Shown in pieces: positions 1 to 12,134 of a stretch of DNA of 64,000 nt (its first letter is position 1; each line of letters opens with the position of its first letter). Below the pieces are notes generated by a model. The model was given only the letters and a program-made list of their open reading frames with translations, searched no databases and was not told the DNA's origin. Position numbers and translations under genes: made by a program. The DNA comes from Viscum album (lineage: Eukaryota; Streptophyta; Magnoliopsida; Santalales; Viscaceae): assembly GCA_963277665.1 (NCBI GenBank), contig OY728143.1, forward strand, positions 531,622,394-531,686,393, read 5' to 3'.

Positions 1-290
1 GTCGATATGACATTCCCAGCTCTCAATTCACTATTCCAATGGTCACATTACTATTCCAATGGTCACTTTATATCATATATATACCACTTCATTCTTAGAA
101 AAAATATTCAACTAAATTCATCTCTTGGTATAATATTTTTATTTTTAAGTGGTTTATTTGTATACTAATATGTTGTAACATTTCTTCTATATTCATATTA
201 GGGGAAATGAATCTAGTATATTTGGGTAATCCATATTTTCCAACTTTATAATTTATATATTATATTTTTTGTGAAGTTAAAATATTTTGA
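1..290. repeat. Dispersed repeat copy A (partner at 44.7 kb)
   Basis: The first 290 bases resemble 44726-45010 in the same orientation. Shared landmarks in the same order are a doubled 'attccaatggtca'-type motif near the start, and a 'ctagtatatttgggtaatccatatttt' / 'ctagatttgggaaatccatatttt' type block near the end (only the shared core 'aatccatatttt' is exact). The copies are diverged and AT-rich. They could be two pieces of an old LTR or another interspersed repeat. No coding sense is visible and the left edge is cut by the window. Confidence 0.5.
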
Positions 291-2100
291 ATTTTACACT
301 ACTTCAAAAAGAAGCTTTAGCAATGTTGGAATTTATCAGGGCCAGAAAAATGCATTGAGAAAGTCCAACATTATCTGTGGTAAAATAATAGCTGAGGAAG
401 TGGGACCTTAATCAGTGCTAAATAAAAAGTCTTATAAAGAGATCCATTTATCAGCGATTTTTATTTAGCATTGTTAACATTAATCTTTATTAGTACATTA
501 TATTAGCATAGAAAAAATACCCTTAATGAAGAATAAAATCAAATCATTGATAAATTTTAACCTTTATAGGCCGAATGAAAAAGGTCAACATAGAAAAGAA
601 ATAATTAACAAATCAATATTTATATTTTTAATAATTTTATTAATTCAATAACTGTTGTAAAAAAGGAATAAATTGAATAGACATATATAAATATATCTTT
701 TAAAAATTAATGAATACTATATATTAAATACATAGACTTATAAAATGAATAAAATTAAATAATTAAATAAAAATATTAAATATGAGTAAATTAAGAAAAA
801 TTTAAACCTTTTATGAATTAAATAATTATTGATAAAAAATAATAAATTTAATATACATATATATTGATTATAAATATTTATTGATAATATATATTAAATG
901 TAGATATAGAAATGAATATATAAATAAAAAATAATTAAAAAATTATAAATTAAAAAATTATTTAATAATACTTATTAAAAAGAATAATTAATTAAAAATT
1001 CATAAGTATACTATATATATATTAAATATAAATAGTAATAAGTAATATAAATTATGTATGAATATACATAAATGGAATAAAATTTTAATTAACAATTTAT
1101 TAAATTTTTATTCATTTTTAATGTTGTATGATTTTTAAATTTATCATATCAAAAATGTCGTGTATCACATTAATTTTCCTTATATTTATTTATATATATA
1201 TATAATAAATGAAGTTTTATATACAAACAGACATGAAAATATATTTACGTAATAAATATAAACGCACACACCAAAAATTAATGTTATTAATTGAAATTTC
1301 ATTATATTGTAAAATCTCATTATAAAATGATTCTTTTAATATATTATGTTTTAAATATTTCAATTTTGTTTATATATTTTTAAAAATATTATACTGATGG
1401 AATTCATATTTAATATTTTATGATTTTTTTATTTGTAATTTTATGCATTTTTTATAATTTATTTATATTTATTTATTTACTATGTTTTAGTATTTCCTAA
1501 AATTATTCATCATCATTCAATATATATATCAATATTTTTTTAATAATTTAATTTTAGTTAACAAATATTCTCCATTTATTCTATATTATGAAAGAATACC
1601 AATTTTGAATTATTCAATTTCACTTGTTTTTAAAATGCACATATTTACGATTATATGTCCTCTGATAATGTTGAAAATATATTTGTAAATCAATATATTT
1701 ATAACTTTATATTTACTATATTTTTTAATTTTATTATTTATAATTATTTTAAATAAATAGAATTTAATTTTTAAATAATTATTTATTTAATTAATAATAT
1801 ATTATTTTATATATTTATAAATTATTAAAATATTTTAAATTAATTTTAAATCGATATTTATCAGCAACAAAAATGTTCCGTTAACAGTTTTTATTATATG
1901 TAAAATAATAGCGATGATAAAGATGTTTTTCATCAGCACTTTTTAGCACCATTTTCTATAGAGAGTTTTTAGCAGTTTTTAGCACTTATAAATATCCCTT
2001 TTATCTACTCTTATCATTTTAATGATTATAAAAGTTATATTTATTATAAATATTCTAAAAGATCTATTAAATGTGGTCGTAGTATATTTAAAAGAACCAT
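291..2100. other. AT-rich stretch, no gene seen; possible transposon remnant
   Basis: This stretch is very AT-rich with no ORF of note. Both ends carry motifs such as 'atcagc', 'gtgctaaa', 'agcactttttagc' and 'tttttagcac' (about 400-480 and 1860-2005). A CACTACTTC word stands at about 298. Related motifs occur in the small element at 16.55 kb, so this may be a non-autonomous CACTA-like element. I could not match a second terminal inverted repeat or a target duplication. Confidence 0.25.
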
Positions 2101-2639
2101 AAGTGATACTCAGTTAGTCTTGGTTCTCAAGCACAATCATAACTAAGTATGACTCCACTACATTAACTCAGATGAATCAATTCTAGAATTCATAGTTTTT
2201 TATTTACCACTTTCCTCTATCATTTTTTGTCCTTTTGGGTTTTTTTTTGGGTTTGGATTTTGTTCTAATCTAAACCTTGACCAAACCTACATCTCATCTC
2301 CCCACAACTACTAGCGTGACTCATCGATATTCAATCAGACAAAGAAATTATAAAATCAAATTTATGTTATTTTATACTTTTTGTCTATAATTATTTGATC
2401 TTTTAGGTTCTGTGTTTTTTATTTTGTGTTTTTAACTATTCTAAAATAATATGAACCATACATCTCATCTCCTCCATAATATCTTCACAAATCATTCAGA
2501 TTAAATGTAAGGGTTGTAAACATATAACAAGATATTAGGCACCAGTTTTCTAGCCTATGATGATGAAACGAATCGAATTATTCCTCGATACATATTTTTT
2601 CTTTAATATGTTAAAGGAAAAATAAAAAAAACAATTATT
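2101..2639. other. No gene or known element recognised
   Basis: Moderately AT-rich sequence without a usable ORF. It lies just upstream of the decayed integrase and may be worn-out pol or spacer of that element, but I cannot align it to any domain by eye. Confidence 0.3.
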
Positions 2640-3560
2640 ACTCTTTCTACTATTTTTCTATATATGGAAATGGAATGTAATCATGAAGGATTTATTAACT
2701 AGTTTTTCAATATCAAATAAATAGAAAGATGTAGCATGGGTTATAGTGGATAACGTTACTATGATGTACAAATTATTACACATTGAAGAGGATTCATCAG
2801 TTGATGAACTCAAATAATTATATGTAACTGATATATCTATTCTTCATAGTTTCCCATCTAGTGTTGTATTTGATTGGGACATTATTTTTTTATCATGTTT
2901 ATATCAAGGGTATTAATTGTCAATCAGGTTGTGGTTGAAATTATATAATTTATTTATTCAATAGACTAGAGGTCATTCTAACCAAACAGTCTTGATATTG
3001 GATGATATTCCTTTAGCCTTAATTCTTGAATTTAGTGGCTCCTAGAAGGAATACATTTCATTTGCATAATTATCTTATAAAAATAGTTATCAGGCACTTA
3101 TCAAGATAGATGCATGTGAATAATTATATTAAATATATTTTCACTCTTCTTTATATTTCATAAATAGAGAATAATATTCTAATAATAGTTATAGTCTTGT
3201 CCAAGATATAATAAACTGTTTGATATAAATTGTATTTCTATAAACTAAAAAATGTAATCCAATGGCCTTCAAAAAACATTAGAGGTGTCCCATGATATTT
3301 AATGCCAATGATCATGTGTTTATTTATGTTTTCCTGAGATTAGTTCACTAACAGATTTGAAATAAGAGGGTATTAACCAAGAAATTCATCAAACCATTTA
3401 ATGTTCTTGGAATATTCTAGAAAATTTCATAACAGCTTTCCTAACAGATATGAACACCCAATGGTTGAATCTATTACCTCAAGAATCATGTTGTATCATG
3501 TTGAGTTTTAAATTCTTGAGTCTTTGGTTGGTTTAAATTCCCTTTCATATGTAACCATCT
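2640..3560 (+). pseudogene. Decayed Ty3/Gypsy integrase core and C-terminal part
   Basis: Reading the + strand across stops and frame changes recovers a recognisable Gypsy integrase. Near 2655-2690 is a worn 'W-K-W-E-H-I-T-M-D-F' region. At 2730-2760 'AWVIVDNVT' matches the usual 'WVIVDRLTK'. At 2840-2880 'HSFPSSVVFDWD' matches 'HGVPSSIVSDRD'. At 3020-3090 'LEFSGS' followed by a stop and 'EYISFA', then 'SYKNSYQALI', matches the usual LEF.GSW-(D/E)-YLPL-(A/V)-EFAYNNSYQ block. Near 3305-3350 'ANDHVFIYVFL' matches the 'VGDHVFLKV' box. Family knowledge places these in the DDE integrase and its C-terminal domain. Many stops and lost catalytic residues make it a dead remnant. RT and gag are not seen upstream. 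Confidence 0.75.
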
Positions 3561-4818
3561 AATCAATTTCAATGTTTGATTCTTAGTAACATTTTGGGTG
3601 TATTTTTTGGAAGGGGAGTTAAAAGTGGGGTTTTAAGAATTGATATGAGGGAGTGGTGAGGACAGAGAGGTACCCTTCTGTGATAGGAATTATGTTCATG
3701 ATAGAATGGAACCATGTACCTATTGATATGCTAGTGTAATTATGGAAACTATTAACAAAAACAAGATCTCATTGGGAATGTTTTATGTATATGGTGGTGA
3801 TTTTGATGTTTTATATGTTCTGGGGGATTGTTATTCTTTTTTATAATAGTAAACGTGTTTATTAAGTAATATAGGATAAACATGAAAAATATTTCCCTAT
3901 TCTGGTGGTTTATCAAGATTAATGTATTTTTATGTTCTCAGTTCTTGTGAGTAGTATTTTAAAAAGTACATTCTTTTAAAAATTTAAATTATTTCTTTCA
4001 AATTGTCTTGGAAGGGAAAAATTATGTTTTAGAAGAAAATATTTTGAATAGAAAGTTTGGTAAATTATTGGGTTTGATGATAAAGTGGTAAGTGTGACTC
4101 TCAGTATTTCTTATAATAGTTTTTATAGTTATGTGTATTTGGTGAATAAATCATTTACCTCATTTTATGATTTTTGTTTTAATCAGAATATGTCACACAA
4201 AAAGTTATTCAAATTTTCTAGTGTGTTTGGCCTTTTTTTAGTTATCCTCAGTTTATGCCCATTTTTTGTGTAAATTTAGGTTTGTTTGAGGCATTGAAGT
4301 GGGTCGAGTAAGTTGATCATATCTTTAGAGTGTTGGGATCTCCCAATTCCACGAGTGTTAGTGTTGTTATCAGTCTTCATGTGGGTACATTTTTGGAATA
4401 ATATGCATTTTTCTTCTTATCCAAGAATGCAATTTTTGATATCGGGGAAATTCTATAAGTCTTTCATTTTCCGATGGTTTATACCTGATGAGTTGATGTT
4501 AAGGAAAATTGAAGAGCTCATCAGTTTATAACAAGGTTAGCATATAGTGTAATCTTATGGTGAACACTTCAAAAAGATATATTCCTTTTATCAGATGGTG
4601 GTGTCACATGATATATTGAAATCATATTTTCTCATTGGGGTATTAATCTATTGATCCCAAATGATATCCTCATCTACTATGATATCTATTGATATAATTT
4701 GGTGGGGGAAGCATTTTTATGAGTATTTTTGAAAGAAGAAAACAACTCATTGGCTTAGTTTTTGTCTCATATGTTTGGGTAAAGATGTTCAGTGTTTTAA
4801 TGTTTATTTTTGTGGAAC
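3561..4818. other. No gene; probably 3' flank or LTR of the decayed Gypsy
   Basis: After the integrase remnant comes a purine-rich run near 3608-3640 that could be an eroded polypurine tract, then AT-rich sequence with small meaningless ORFs. The position fits the 3' LTR of the preceding + strand element, interrupted at 4819 by the next insertion and resuming at 15396. I could not identify LTR ends, so this is inference from order only. Confidence 0.3.
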
Positions 4819-4823
4819 TTTTA
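4819..4823. repeat. Target site duplication, left copy (TTTTA)
   Basis: TTTTA immediately precedes the left LTR edge at 4824 and is repeated exactly at 15391-15395. A 5-bp duplication is the size made by Ty3/Gypsy integrases. Confidence 0.85.
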
Positions 4824-5774
4824 TATAATGACCCATCCCTCGGTGCCCATACTGTGACTACCCCAAGACCATCTTCCATAGGCCAGGGGCTGGCGACTAG
4901 CACTGAAATGCATATTCCCTAAAACGGGAAGACATTTTCTTTAAACACGTACAAACACACGGTCTGAGAACACAACAAAAAGAAAATTTGAAGTAAACTT
5001 GTGTAGTAAAAGTGTAATAAAATTAACAGAGCCATAATACAATCCCAACAGGAATAGTTGAAGTAGAAGTGAAAAGTAAAAAACAACAGAAAGGTGAAAA
5101 GAAGCACCTAGATCGTCCACCGCAGATCCTACAATAATGGTAGGTACTGATCACCTACACAGTACTCCACATCTGCTCTTCTCCTTTGCGTCGCATCATG
5201 TCGAATGTCCATCTATGGGCACTATCTAGTGCTAGTGCCCCCAGCCTCAATCAATTTAGTACGTTGTATGAACAAGACACAACAAGGTGCGGGCAAAGCC
5301 CATCCAGACATGAGTATAACGATATTCCGTAATGACCCCAAGACCAAGAAGGCCTCCCAGAATTCCACAAAGAAAAACCATAGGGTTAACACCACAAAGG
5401 TAAAATACCACACAGGTAATGAACCACATAACATAACCTCAATCACAAGCACAAAGTACAGACAAGTCTCCCCTGGATTTATTCTAGGGGTAGTAACAAC
5501 TAAAATCCATAGTCACAACATCAAACACCTCAGATACTAGAGAACTTATACTCTCTTGAGTATAGTGGGACTGTCGCATCATATAAAGGCACTTCCCACA
5601 AACCATGAACTGCTGAAGTACTACTCCCCATCATGTATTGTGGGTCTGTCCGGTCACATAGAGCCCCCCCAACTCAGTCTCCTAAGTTACTCATCCACAT
5701 CGCGTACCGTGGCTGCTCCCCACTATGGCCTTCCAGGTCAAACAAAACACCCACCCCTATCGTGGTCTACTAGG

Positions 5775-5975
5775 GAAGAGGATCGATCTGGGGGAGGCGG
5801 ATCGCTCTGAGGGAGGTGACCTGGTCTGAGGGCGGAGGACCACTTTGAGGGCGGCAGCCCACCTCTGAGAGAGGTGGCCCAGCTTGAAGGCGGTGGCTCG
5901 GCTATGAGGACATCATCCTACTCTGAGGGCGACGTCCTAGATAAAGGGTGATAGCTTAGCTCGAGGTTGGTGGCC
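5775..5975. repeat. GC-rich minisatellite in the 3' LTR
   Basis: About nine imperfect units of roughly 20-25 bp built on 'ggtggccc...ctctgagggcg' follow each other. The same kind of array in the 5' LTR (13485-14095) is about three times longer. ORFs called through it on either strand are repeat artefacts. Confidence 0.75.
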
Positions 5976-5991
5976 CACATTGGTTCAACGC

Positions 5992-6006
5992 GGGGGGGGG
6001 GGGGGG
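5992..6006. repeat. Homopolymer G tract (15 G)
   Basis: Fifteen consecutive G follow 'caacgc'. The corresponding site in the 5' LTR (about 14105) has only six G. The related + strand element carries much longer G or C tracts in its LTRs. Confidence 0.9.
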
Positions 6007-7295
6007 TGTATCCCCCCAGTATCTCTGATTCCTGAACGGACCAATTTCTATTCGGTTGGCTAGGTGGCAGTGCTGCATGGGAGCCGCTCGATCGTAGCGG
6101 AACCTGAAAAAGGCGGGTTCAGCCTTCGGTGAGGCTTCAGCCATTTCATTCGTTCGCCGACGGCATGAAATTCGAACCACATTACTTCCCATGGTGGACT
6201 TTCACGCATGCCCCCTCCTCTGTTTACTAAGGATGATGATCCACGACCTTCCTCTTGAGGCATCTTTCGACATGCTCGTGGTCTTCCATGTTGGTGCAAG
6301 GAAAGAAAGACATCAGAGGGTTCAGTCCCACTTCACTAGGCCTTCTCCCTCCGCGTTAGCTTGTAATCATGATGGGGTTATGTTTTTAATAACAATTGAA
6401 TTAATGTATAAGATTTACCCCCAAAATATTCCCTACAATAACATCCCACAAAGAGGAATGAATCGTGGGTCAACCTATTAGTCGATTGACCCATGTTCTT
6501 CTTATAATTCCTAGAATAGGGAAGAGGGAATGAGAAATTAAAACACGAAAATAACCCCTTATAATAAAATATTGGAAATCACTAGATGTTGATGGATTCT
6601 CATTGTTCGTCGTCCCCACAACAGGTTTTCCTCACCACCTCTCGAACGTCAAACTCTAGTTTGGGGTTTCAGTGTTGCATGTCACCTCATAATAGGGTCA
6701 GCTCCATCCTATAAGGTCTCCACATTATAGATCTCCAACAGAACATCATTTCTAAATGAAGCATATTTGTTACCCCTCCCCCAAGATCTATATTTATAAG
6801 AGTGGGGGAGTAATTAATGATGTGGGGAGGTAATGTGGCTCATAAATTAAGAAGCTTCCTAATTTCCCCAATGTCGTCATCATTTATGGTTGGCAAGAAA
6901 AGCCATTTAATGACTTTACACACCTCCAACTCCACACTTTAATTGGTCAGTTAGAGGTTTGTGAAATAAAATAACAAAAAAAAATATTTCAATTAATTTA
7001 ATAAAATTCTCAAAACATAAATTTTTCCCCACACCTACTTCCATCAAAGTAAAGCCTCCATCAGGAAAAATCTCATTATCATGGAATCAACGGTTCCCTA
7101 GTATTTTTAATCCGAGCATCGATTCAAAATCTAGAAAACAACACTCATGGGTTTTCTGAACGTACTAATAAAAAGATCAGAAATTCATGCCAGGCACACC
7201 GGGCCACAGAATCACACACTGTCAATTTTTACAGACTCATAATAAATCTACATAATTAAATAAAATTTTACATGAAAAAATCGGGGACTCTTAAT

Positions 7296-7312
7296 TCTCC
7301 CCACTTTAGGGA
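7296..7312 (-). promoter_or_regulatory. Polypurine tract of the minus-strand chromovirus
   Basis: On the minus strand the sequence next to the 3' LTR reads AAAGTGGGGAGAA. A purine run at this position primes plus-strand DNA synthesis in LTR retrotransposons. A similar, worn version adjoins 16956 in the older Gypsy. Confidence 0.8.
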
Positions 7313-7313
7313 A

Positions 7314-7739
7314 TTAAGTCCCTAAAAGAAACAACATTGACTTAGGAAACAAATAAATGTACTGTGCACAAATCAAATACTCACACTCCCATGGGCTCTC
7401 ATAGAGGCTCCGGTGATGCCAGCAAATGAAAACCAGAGGAATCGACAACCCATGAAGTACATGCTCATGTCGATCCTCATTCTCTACTAGAACCTCCATA
7501 AACATCGCCTCATCATCTAAGTCAAAATCGTCATGGTCGAGGACGTGAGATAGGTCGTGCATGTTTCTCCTTAGCTGGGATACGTGGAATATTTCATGTA
7601 CCTTCTCCAACTGCGTTGGAAGTGACAAGAAGTATGCCACCTCACCTGCCCTCTGATGTATTAAAAATTCCTCGATGAACCTTGATGATAATTTTCCGCC
7701 TTGACTAATATCTTCATTCCCCATAATGGAAAGTCTCAC
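7314..7739 (-). pseudogene. Integrase C-terminal domain and chromodomain-like tail
   Basis: An open stretch of 141 codons on the minus strand encodes the end of pol. Early residues 'KLSSRFIEEF' match the chromovirus 'KLSPRFIGPF' box, 'AGEVAYFLSLP' matches 'VGEVAYRLALP', and 'VHEIFHVSQLRRNMHD' matches 'VHNVFHVSMLRKYVPD'. The last 40 residues ('HVLHGLSIPLVFICWHH...YESPWECEY') follow the usual tail 'LR.K.I.LVKVLW.NH..EEATWE', the chromodomain-like region that guides integration into heterochromatin. The homologous stretch in the + strand element lies at 27770-28090. The domain reads through but is separated from the integrase core by a frame change. Confidence 0.85.
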
Positions 7740-7821
7740 ATGAAAATGTTGTCCCCCTCATGGAACTACAATGGTCTTTTTCTTCTATCTGCATATGACT
7801 TCGGTCTGCTCTGTGCTGTCT

Positions 7822-8330
7822 TCATCCGCTCTTGGGTGATCTACACCATCTTAGTGGTAGCTTGTACCAACTCTTGACCCATAAGTGATGACACATCTGG
7901 GTCTTTCCAGCATATATGGGACATTTAGGGTCGACTATAATGGTCATCAAATGATTCCATACCAATTTTGGAGTCATAATTGTTGTTGTAAGAGAAATAC
8001 ACCAAGGGAATTTGATCCTCCCAATTACGGACAAAATTTAGGACAATTGCACGAAGCATGTTCCCTAATGTATGAATTGGCCACTCTGTCTAACCATCCA
8101 TCTGAGGATAAAAGTATGTGCACAAACGCTGCTCAGTCCCGAACATCTCCTGAAATCCCTTCCACAACCAAGAGGTAAAACATGTGTCACAATAAGAGAT
8201 GATCGTTGATGGAACTCCATGAACATTAACAATTTCCTGTATGTAGAGGCATTCAAATCCCGCTATTGATCCCTCCTATTGGATATGTAGGATGTGTGCC
8301 TACTTGGTGAGTTAGTCAATGATCACCCAT
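7822..8330 (-). pseudogene. Integrase catalytic core, broken
   Basis: Minus-strand frames give 'EFH', 'YCDTCFTSWLWK.FQEMFGTEQ' and 'FYPQMDGQTE'-like words (about 8080-8260). These correspond to the integrase blocks HGVP..I.SDRD..FTS.FW and F.PQTDGQ.ER. A later stretch (7822-8034) matches the region between them and the C-terminal domain. The first catalytic Asp block reads as CDT. Frame changes and lost residues show it is inactive. It lies between RNase H and the C-terminal domain, as expected in Ty3/Gypsy. Confidence 0.75.
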
Positions 8331-9288
8331 ATGGAATCAGGTCTCGAGACGTATGAGGAAATCATTTCACAAAGTCCATGGATATACCATCCCTCTTACA
8401 CTATGGAACCTCCTATGGATGAGATATGTATACTGGAACCTAGTACTCATCCTTCAGTTGCTGACAAGTGAGGCATCGTGAAACAAAAACTACCACTTCC
8501 TTCTTCATCCCTGGCCACCAGTTCTTACTCCATACATCCTAGTACCTCATCGCCACACCAAGATATACCGCTAGAGGGGATGTATGGGACTCCCTCAACA
8601 TCTCCACTCATAGTGCCATAGGTACCATGGTCTATACTCTAAAAAGGATGATATGATCCCCACCATCAGAAAATCTATCAGGGGCCTGCCCTCCGGATGT
8701 CTAAGCATGTCGATCCTCATAGTCAGCTTCCCCAAGATGCACCTCCATGACTCAATAAAGGATTGGGGGTGTGACTTTCATAGACTGGAGTTATTCTTCT
8801 CCATCTCTATCTATGAATGTAATCTGCAATGCGACTAGATACTATGTCACCTCACTCAGTTACAACAGACCAAATCTCCTACAGAGTTCATCTACAACCA
8901 CATTCCTCTCCCAGGTGTATAGACTATCTCAATTTCATAGTCCTGGAGGAACTATAGTCATCAATGTTGTATCATGTTCAGGTCCTTCGAATATAAGATA
9001 TAATTGAGGCTCTTGTCATCATAGTAGACAATAGAATGTTCACCAATCAAGTATGTAACCCTATCTTCATGGCATGGACCCCTGCTTCAAACTTCGGGTC
9101 CTGAGTAGCATATTTTGGCTCATGTTGTCTCATCTGTCATGGAACATATGTGATCACTACTCGTTCTACATCGGGACACATCCAAGCCCAGCCTCTGATG
9201 CGTTTCAGTAGAATACATACCCAATGACATCTTTTGGCTGCCTCATGATGGGGGCACTCATCAGACTCTACCTCAGCTTTGAGAAACT
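8331..9288 (-). pseudogene. RNase H / integrase zinc-finger region, heavily decayed
   Basis: By position this holds the end of RNase H and the HHCC zinc finger of integrase. Short minus-strand words are consistent with pol, but stops are frequent and I cannot place catalytic residues. Small + strand ORFs here are antisense shadows. Confidence 0.5.
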
Positions 9289-9492
9289 CTATTGGTGTCT
9301 CTTCATCCACAAGAATGGTTTAACCTCCTTTGTCAAAGATGACAAGGGTGATATAACACTATAAAATCCAATTATGAATCTCCAGTAGTATCCAACCATC
9401 CGTTGGAAACATTGCACCTCTTTCACACTCTTGGTTGGATCCCATGCTAGCAGAGCCTCTATCTTTACTGGATCCAGTGCGAATGTAGCCAA
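9289..9492 (-). pseudogene. RT/RNase H connection region
   Basis: The frame 'DPVKIEALLAWDPTKSVKEV' followed by 'FQRMVGYYWRFIIGF' and 'LSSLTKEVKPFLW' matches the conserved Ty3/Gypsy block 'DP.KVEA...W..P.SV.EIRSFLGLAGYYRRFI.GFS..A.PLT.LT.K..PF.W'. This block joins the RT thumb to RNase H. It is open for 68 codons and shows moderate decay (LGLAGYY to QRMVGYY). Confidence 0.88.
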
Positions 9493-9559
9493 TAAGATAA
9501 TTTGTCTTAGAAAGTGGACCTCACATATCTAGAATTGGCTCTTTGATAGTTTACCATAA

Positions 9560-10083
9560 TGCTAGTGCTCTAGGAGGGCACCCAAAACCATATTAAAAAG
9601 ATAAGAATGATCCCCCTCCATAACCGAGTAAATCAAGATGTCATCGATGAACAACACAATTAACCAAATGAGGTATTGCTAAAATATCTATTTCATGAGT
9701 CCCATAATCATTTCTGGTGTGTTGGTCATGCCGAATGGAATAAGGAAAAAATCATAATGGCTATACCGACATCTGAAGTTCGTCTTTTTCACTTACTCTT
9801 CTCGTATCCTGAGCAGATGATAGCCTGATAGGAGGTCTATATTTGAAAACCAGCGAGCTCCCTTCAGCTGATCTAGAATATCATCAATCATTGAGAGTGG
9901 ATACTTGTTCTTAGCGGTCACCAGGTTTAGGCACTGATAGCCCATACAAAGTCTCAATCTCCCATCTTCCTTCTTGGTGATCAAAATCGAGGTTTCCCCT
10001 TGGGAAAAACTGGGTCTTATGATCCGATTTCCCTGCAAGTCCCAAATCAATACATGTAACTCATAAAGGTTAACATGAGACAT
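9560..10083 (-). pseudogene. Reverse transcriptase
   Basis: The open part (9793-10083) carries '[26 protein letters not shown]' in several short matches to 'KGFIRPS.SPWGAPVLFVKKKDGSL'. It then gives 'LCMGYQCLN' (usual LCIDYRELN), '[15 protein letters not shown]' and '[11 protein letters not shown]' (usual FSKIDLRSGYH). After a break the catalytic box appears at 9625-9651 as FIDDILIYS, an intact YADD-box equivalent for this family. The first Asp of motif A (ID) is present. A missing D in LCIDYR and frame breaks make it non-functional. RT copies the genomic RNA into DNA inside the Gag particle. Confidence 0.9.
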
Positions 10084-10371
10084 CTAATTTGCTGGTGTAG
10101 ATATCGGTGTTGACCCAGGGTACGAGTTGATGTAAAAATCTACCTCTTTGTGTGGAGGTTGTCCTGGAACATCATCTAGATGGGTAATAAAAAATTTGTC
10201 CACCATTATAAGGTTGTTTGGACTCTCTACATCAACTGATCTAAATATAAGGCTACCCAACTGATGAGTAATTGTTTTCAGCCACTTTTGGGTAAGTATA
10301 TCCTGTGCTGTAATGGTTCCTTTCTCACCGATGATGTAAAACCTTTTCTCATCCATGCAGACAGACCACAC
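10084..10371 (-). pseudogene. Protease-RT linker region
   Basis: This open stretch of 95 codons ends with 'DVPGQPPHKEVDFYINSYPG' followed by 'STPIS'. It matches the 'DLPGLPPHREIEF.IDLIPGTAPIS' linker found just before RT in plant chromoviruses. The aspartic-protease D-S/T-G motif should lie further upstream (10400-10650), but I could not find an intact one. Confidence 0.85.
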
Positions 10372-10690
10372 ATTGCGGCTAATATAGTCAATCTAACCAT
10401 CGAATATGTATAACCAGTCCATACCCAAGATGACTTAATAAGGCCTCGATAACACTACTAGGAGATCCATTCCGAATATCTGAACTCCTATAGTATCATC
10501 ACACAACTGACACTAGTGTGTAATAGTCAAATCCTCTCCCGTAAGAGTCTCTGCCCATAAAGATCAAGCCAACGAATCCAACAGAATATCTGAGCTCCGA
10601 ACGAAGGTCGTGGTAATAAAATAGTTATTAGCACTTGTGTCTATAATAAATACATATATTGTGGAGTAGACACCAATCCTTCCTCTAATA
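10372..10690 (-). pseudogene. Aspartic protease region, decayed
   Basis: By position between gag and the RT linker, this should encode the retropepsin. Fragments on the minus strand agree with spacing, but stops and frame changes prevent identification of the catalytic triad. Confidence 0.45.
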
Positions 10691-11858
10691 AACTCTAGAG
10701 AATCGGGGTCGTAGGCCTCAGTTGCTTGGAGCTGAGCTTGCCCATGTCCTCCTGCTCCCTATGGTCGGAGTGGACAACCTTGCAGTGGTGTTGGTAGTGT
10801 CTTGAGATGTCACCCACCCCCTCTCGCATGCCCCACTCCTCTGCCACATCTATGACCATGCAGAATGCCTCCCTCAAACCTCTACTTATACCCTAGCGGT
10901 CCCTTAACCATCTGTTGGTCATCGGTCCGGTGGGTCGGGTTGTTGTGATCCATATTACCTTCTCCGCCGCATGTGTAACACTACGTGACCCATGCCAATA
11001 TCCCTCTACCTTGTGGGCCTTCAACCTAAGAAATTTCATCTCAGGGACATCCACTAGAGGGTCTAGTCTTCTTCGACCTATGTGTCATCCACCTAGTAAC
11101 TTATAATGATGACCCACATACTAGTCTTTTGGTGGTATCTGTTGTTGTTGGTGCCTTCTCAACTGGGAATCTCTCTAACAAAAGTGGTCTCCCAAGCACC
11201 CCAGCATCTGTCAGAATGATGAAGGATATCATTTATTATCTGATCTCCCATCTAAGACCATGATCAAAGGTATGGGCCATGAATAATGGGTCTTGTACCA
11301 TGTCAGTGGAGTAAAATGAGAGATCAGTGAACCATGCTGAGTACTGGGCCACTATCATTATTCCCACTTATAAGTGCAACAACACCTGTATACGCACATA
11401 GCATAAGGTCACTAGAATGAACTCTACCTTAAAATGGCCCTTGAAGTCCGCCCAGATGAGGGTCACCTCATCGTGTACCTAGAGCATCAGTCTCCACCAT
11501 CTCTATGCTGCTACCTAAAAAGGCTGTCTAATAGGATCACAATAAAATCTATTAGTGTCCCAATTATGTGGAAATCTATGGCCACATCATCCATCCATTC
11601 CTCTTCTTCCTATGGGTCCATCTATCCATTGATTATATGAGGCCTCTACTACTGGATCTCATGCAGTGATCTCAATCGGCATGCATCCTTTATTGGTGGT
11701 GATGGTGGCATGGGTTTTCCAACAGGAAGTGGTGCTACTAGTACACCACCTGAAGGTGGAAAATCCGTAATGGGGCCATGCACTAAGGCCTCGTTGCTTG
11801 GTGGGCCATCATCATGTAATCTCTCAGGGAACATGGGTGGGTACCATTGTGGATGCAT
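10691..11858 (-). pseudogene. Gag, broken
   Basis: The likely start is the ATG at 11856-11858 (minus), directly after a TTTCTTTCAG. The corresponding start is used in the + strand relative at 25691. The N-terminus includes 'GPPSNEALVHGP', shared with 'SNETLVHGP' in that relative. A zinc-knuckle remnant lies at 10933-10980 and reads CYTCGGEGN, with two Cys and the Gly intact but the His and last Cys replaced. Gag forms the particle that packages the RNA. Several stops separate these parts. The capsid-like middle is visible only as scattered fragments. Confidence 0.75.
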
Positions 11859-11859
11859 C

Positions 11860-11897
11860 CTGAAAGAAAATAGGTGTTCCACAGTTAAATGTTATAC
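11860..11897 (-). other. Conserved 38-nt GT-AG segment before gag
   Basis: On the minus strand this segment begins GTATAAC and ends TTTTCTTTCAG one base before the gag ATG. The + strand relative has a GT-AG segment of identical length at the same place (25652-25689). It looks like an intron but is shorter than normal plant introns. Confidence 0.5.
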
Positions 11898-12122
11898 CTA
11901 GTGAGATGAATCAAGAAAACACAAGAATGAATTTTGAAAAAAGACGCAATCATTGTTTTTTGTTCTGAGTCAGAAATCAGAATTCAGTGTCCGGGTGTAT
12001 GGATACATCAGATATGGCACCGACTCTGGACACCCTGAACTGATAACCTCACTCAAAAACACTTAACACTAGTGGAACATAGAAAATATCCGAGTCCATC
12101 TTCATTGGTAGAACCGAATACA

Positions 12123-12134
12123 CTGATAACACTT
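12123..12134 (-). promoter_or_regulatory. Eroded primer-binding site (initiator Met tRNA)
   Basis: The plus text 'ctgataacactt' next to the LTR edge is a mutated complement of TGGTATCAGAGC, the usual initiator-Met tRNA binding site. It lies immediately inside the 5' LTR, as required for minus-strand DNA priming. Confidence 0.65.

Larger units (their letters stand above)
4824..7295 (-). repeat. 3' LTR of the minus-strand chromovirus
   Basis: The outer edge (4824) reads as a mutated complement of an LTR end ...GGGTCATGACA. The inner edge lies against the polypurine tract. Against the partner LTR at 12135-15390, shared blocks include the 'acaaacacacggtctgagaacacaac' region (4948-4976 and 12246-12274) and the region around 'gggcacacc' near the inner end. 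It is about 2.47 kb against 3.26 kb for the partner, a large difference partly due to a shrunken GC-rich minisatellite. Confidence 0.85.

Noticed and set aside
297..2085. A complete CACTA element between CACTACTTC and GTAGTAT
   Set aside because: The inner parts of the two ends do not match as inverted repeats and no 3-bp duplication is convincing.
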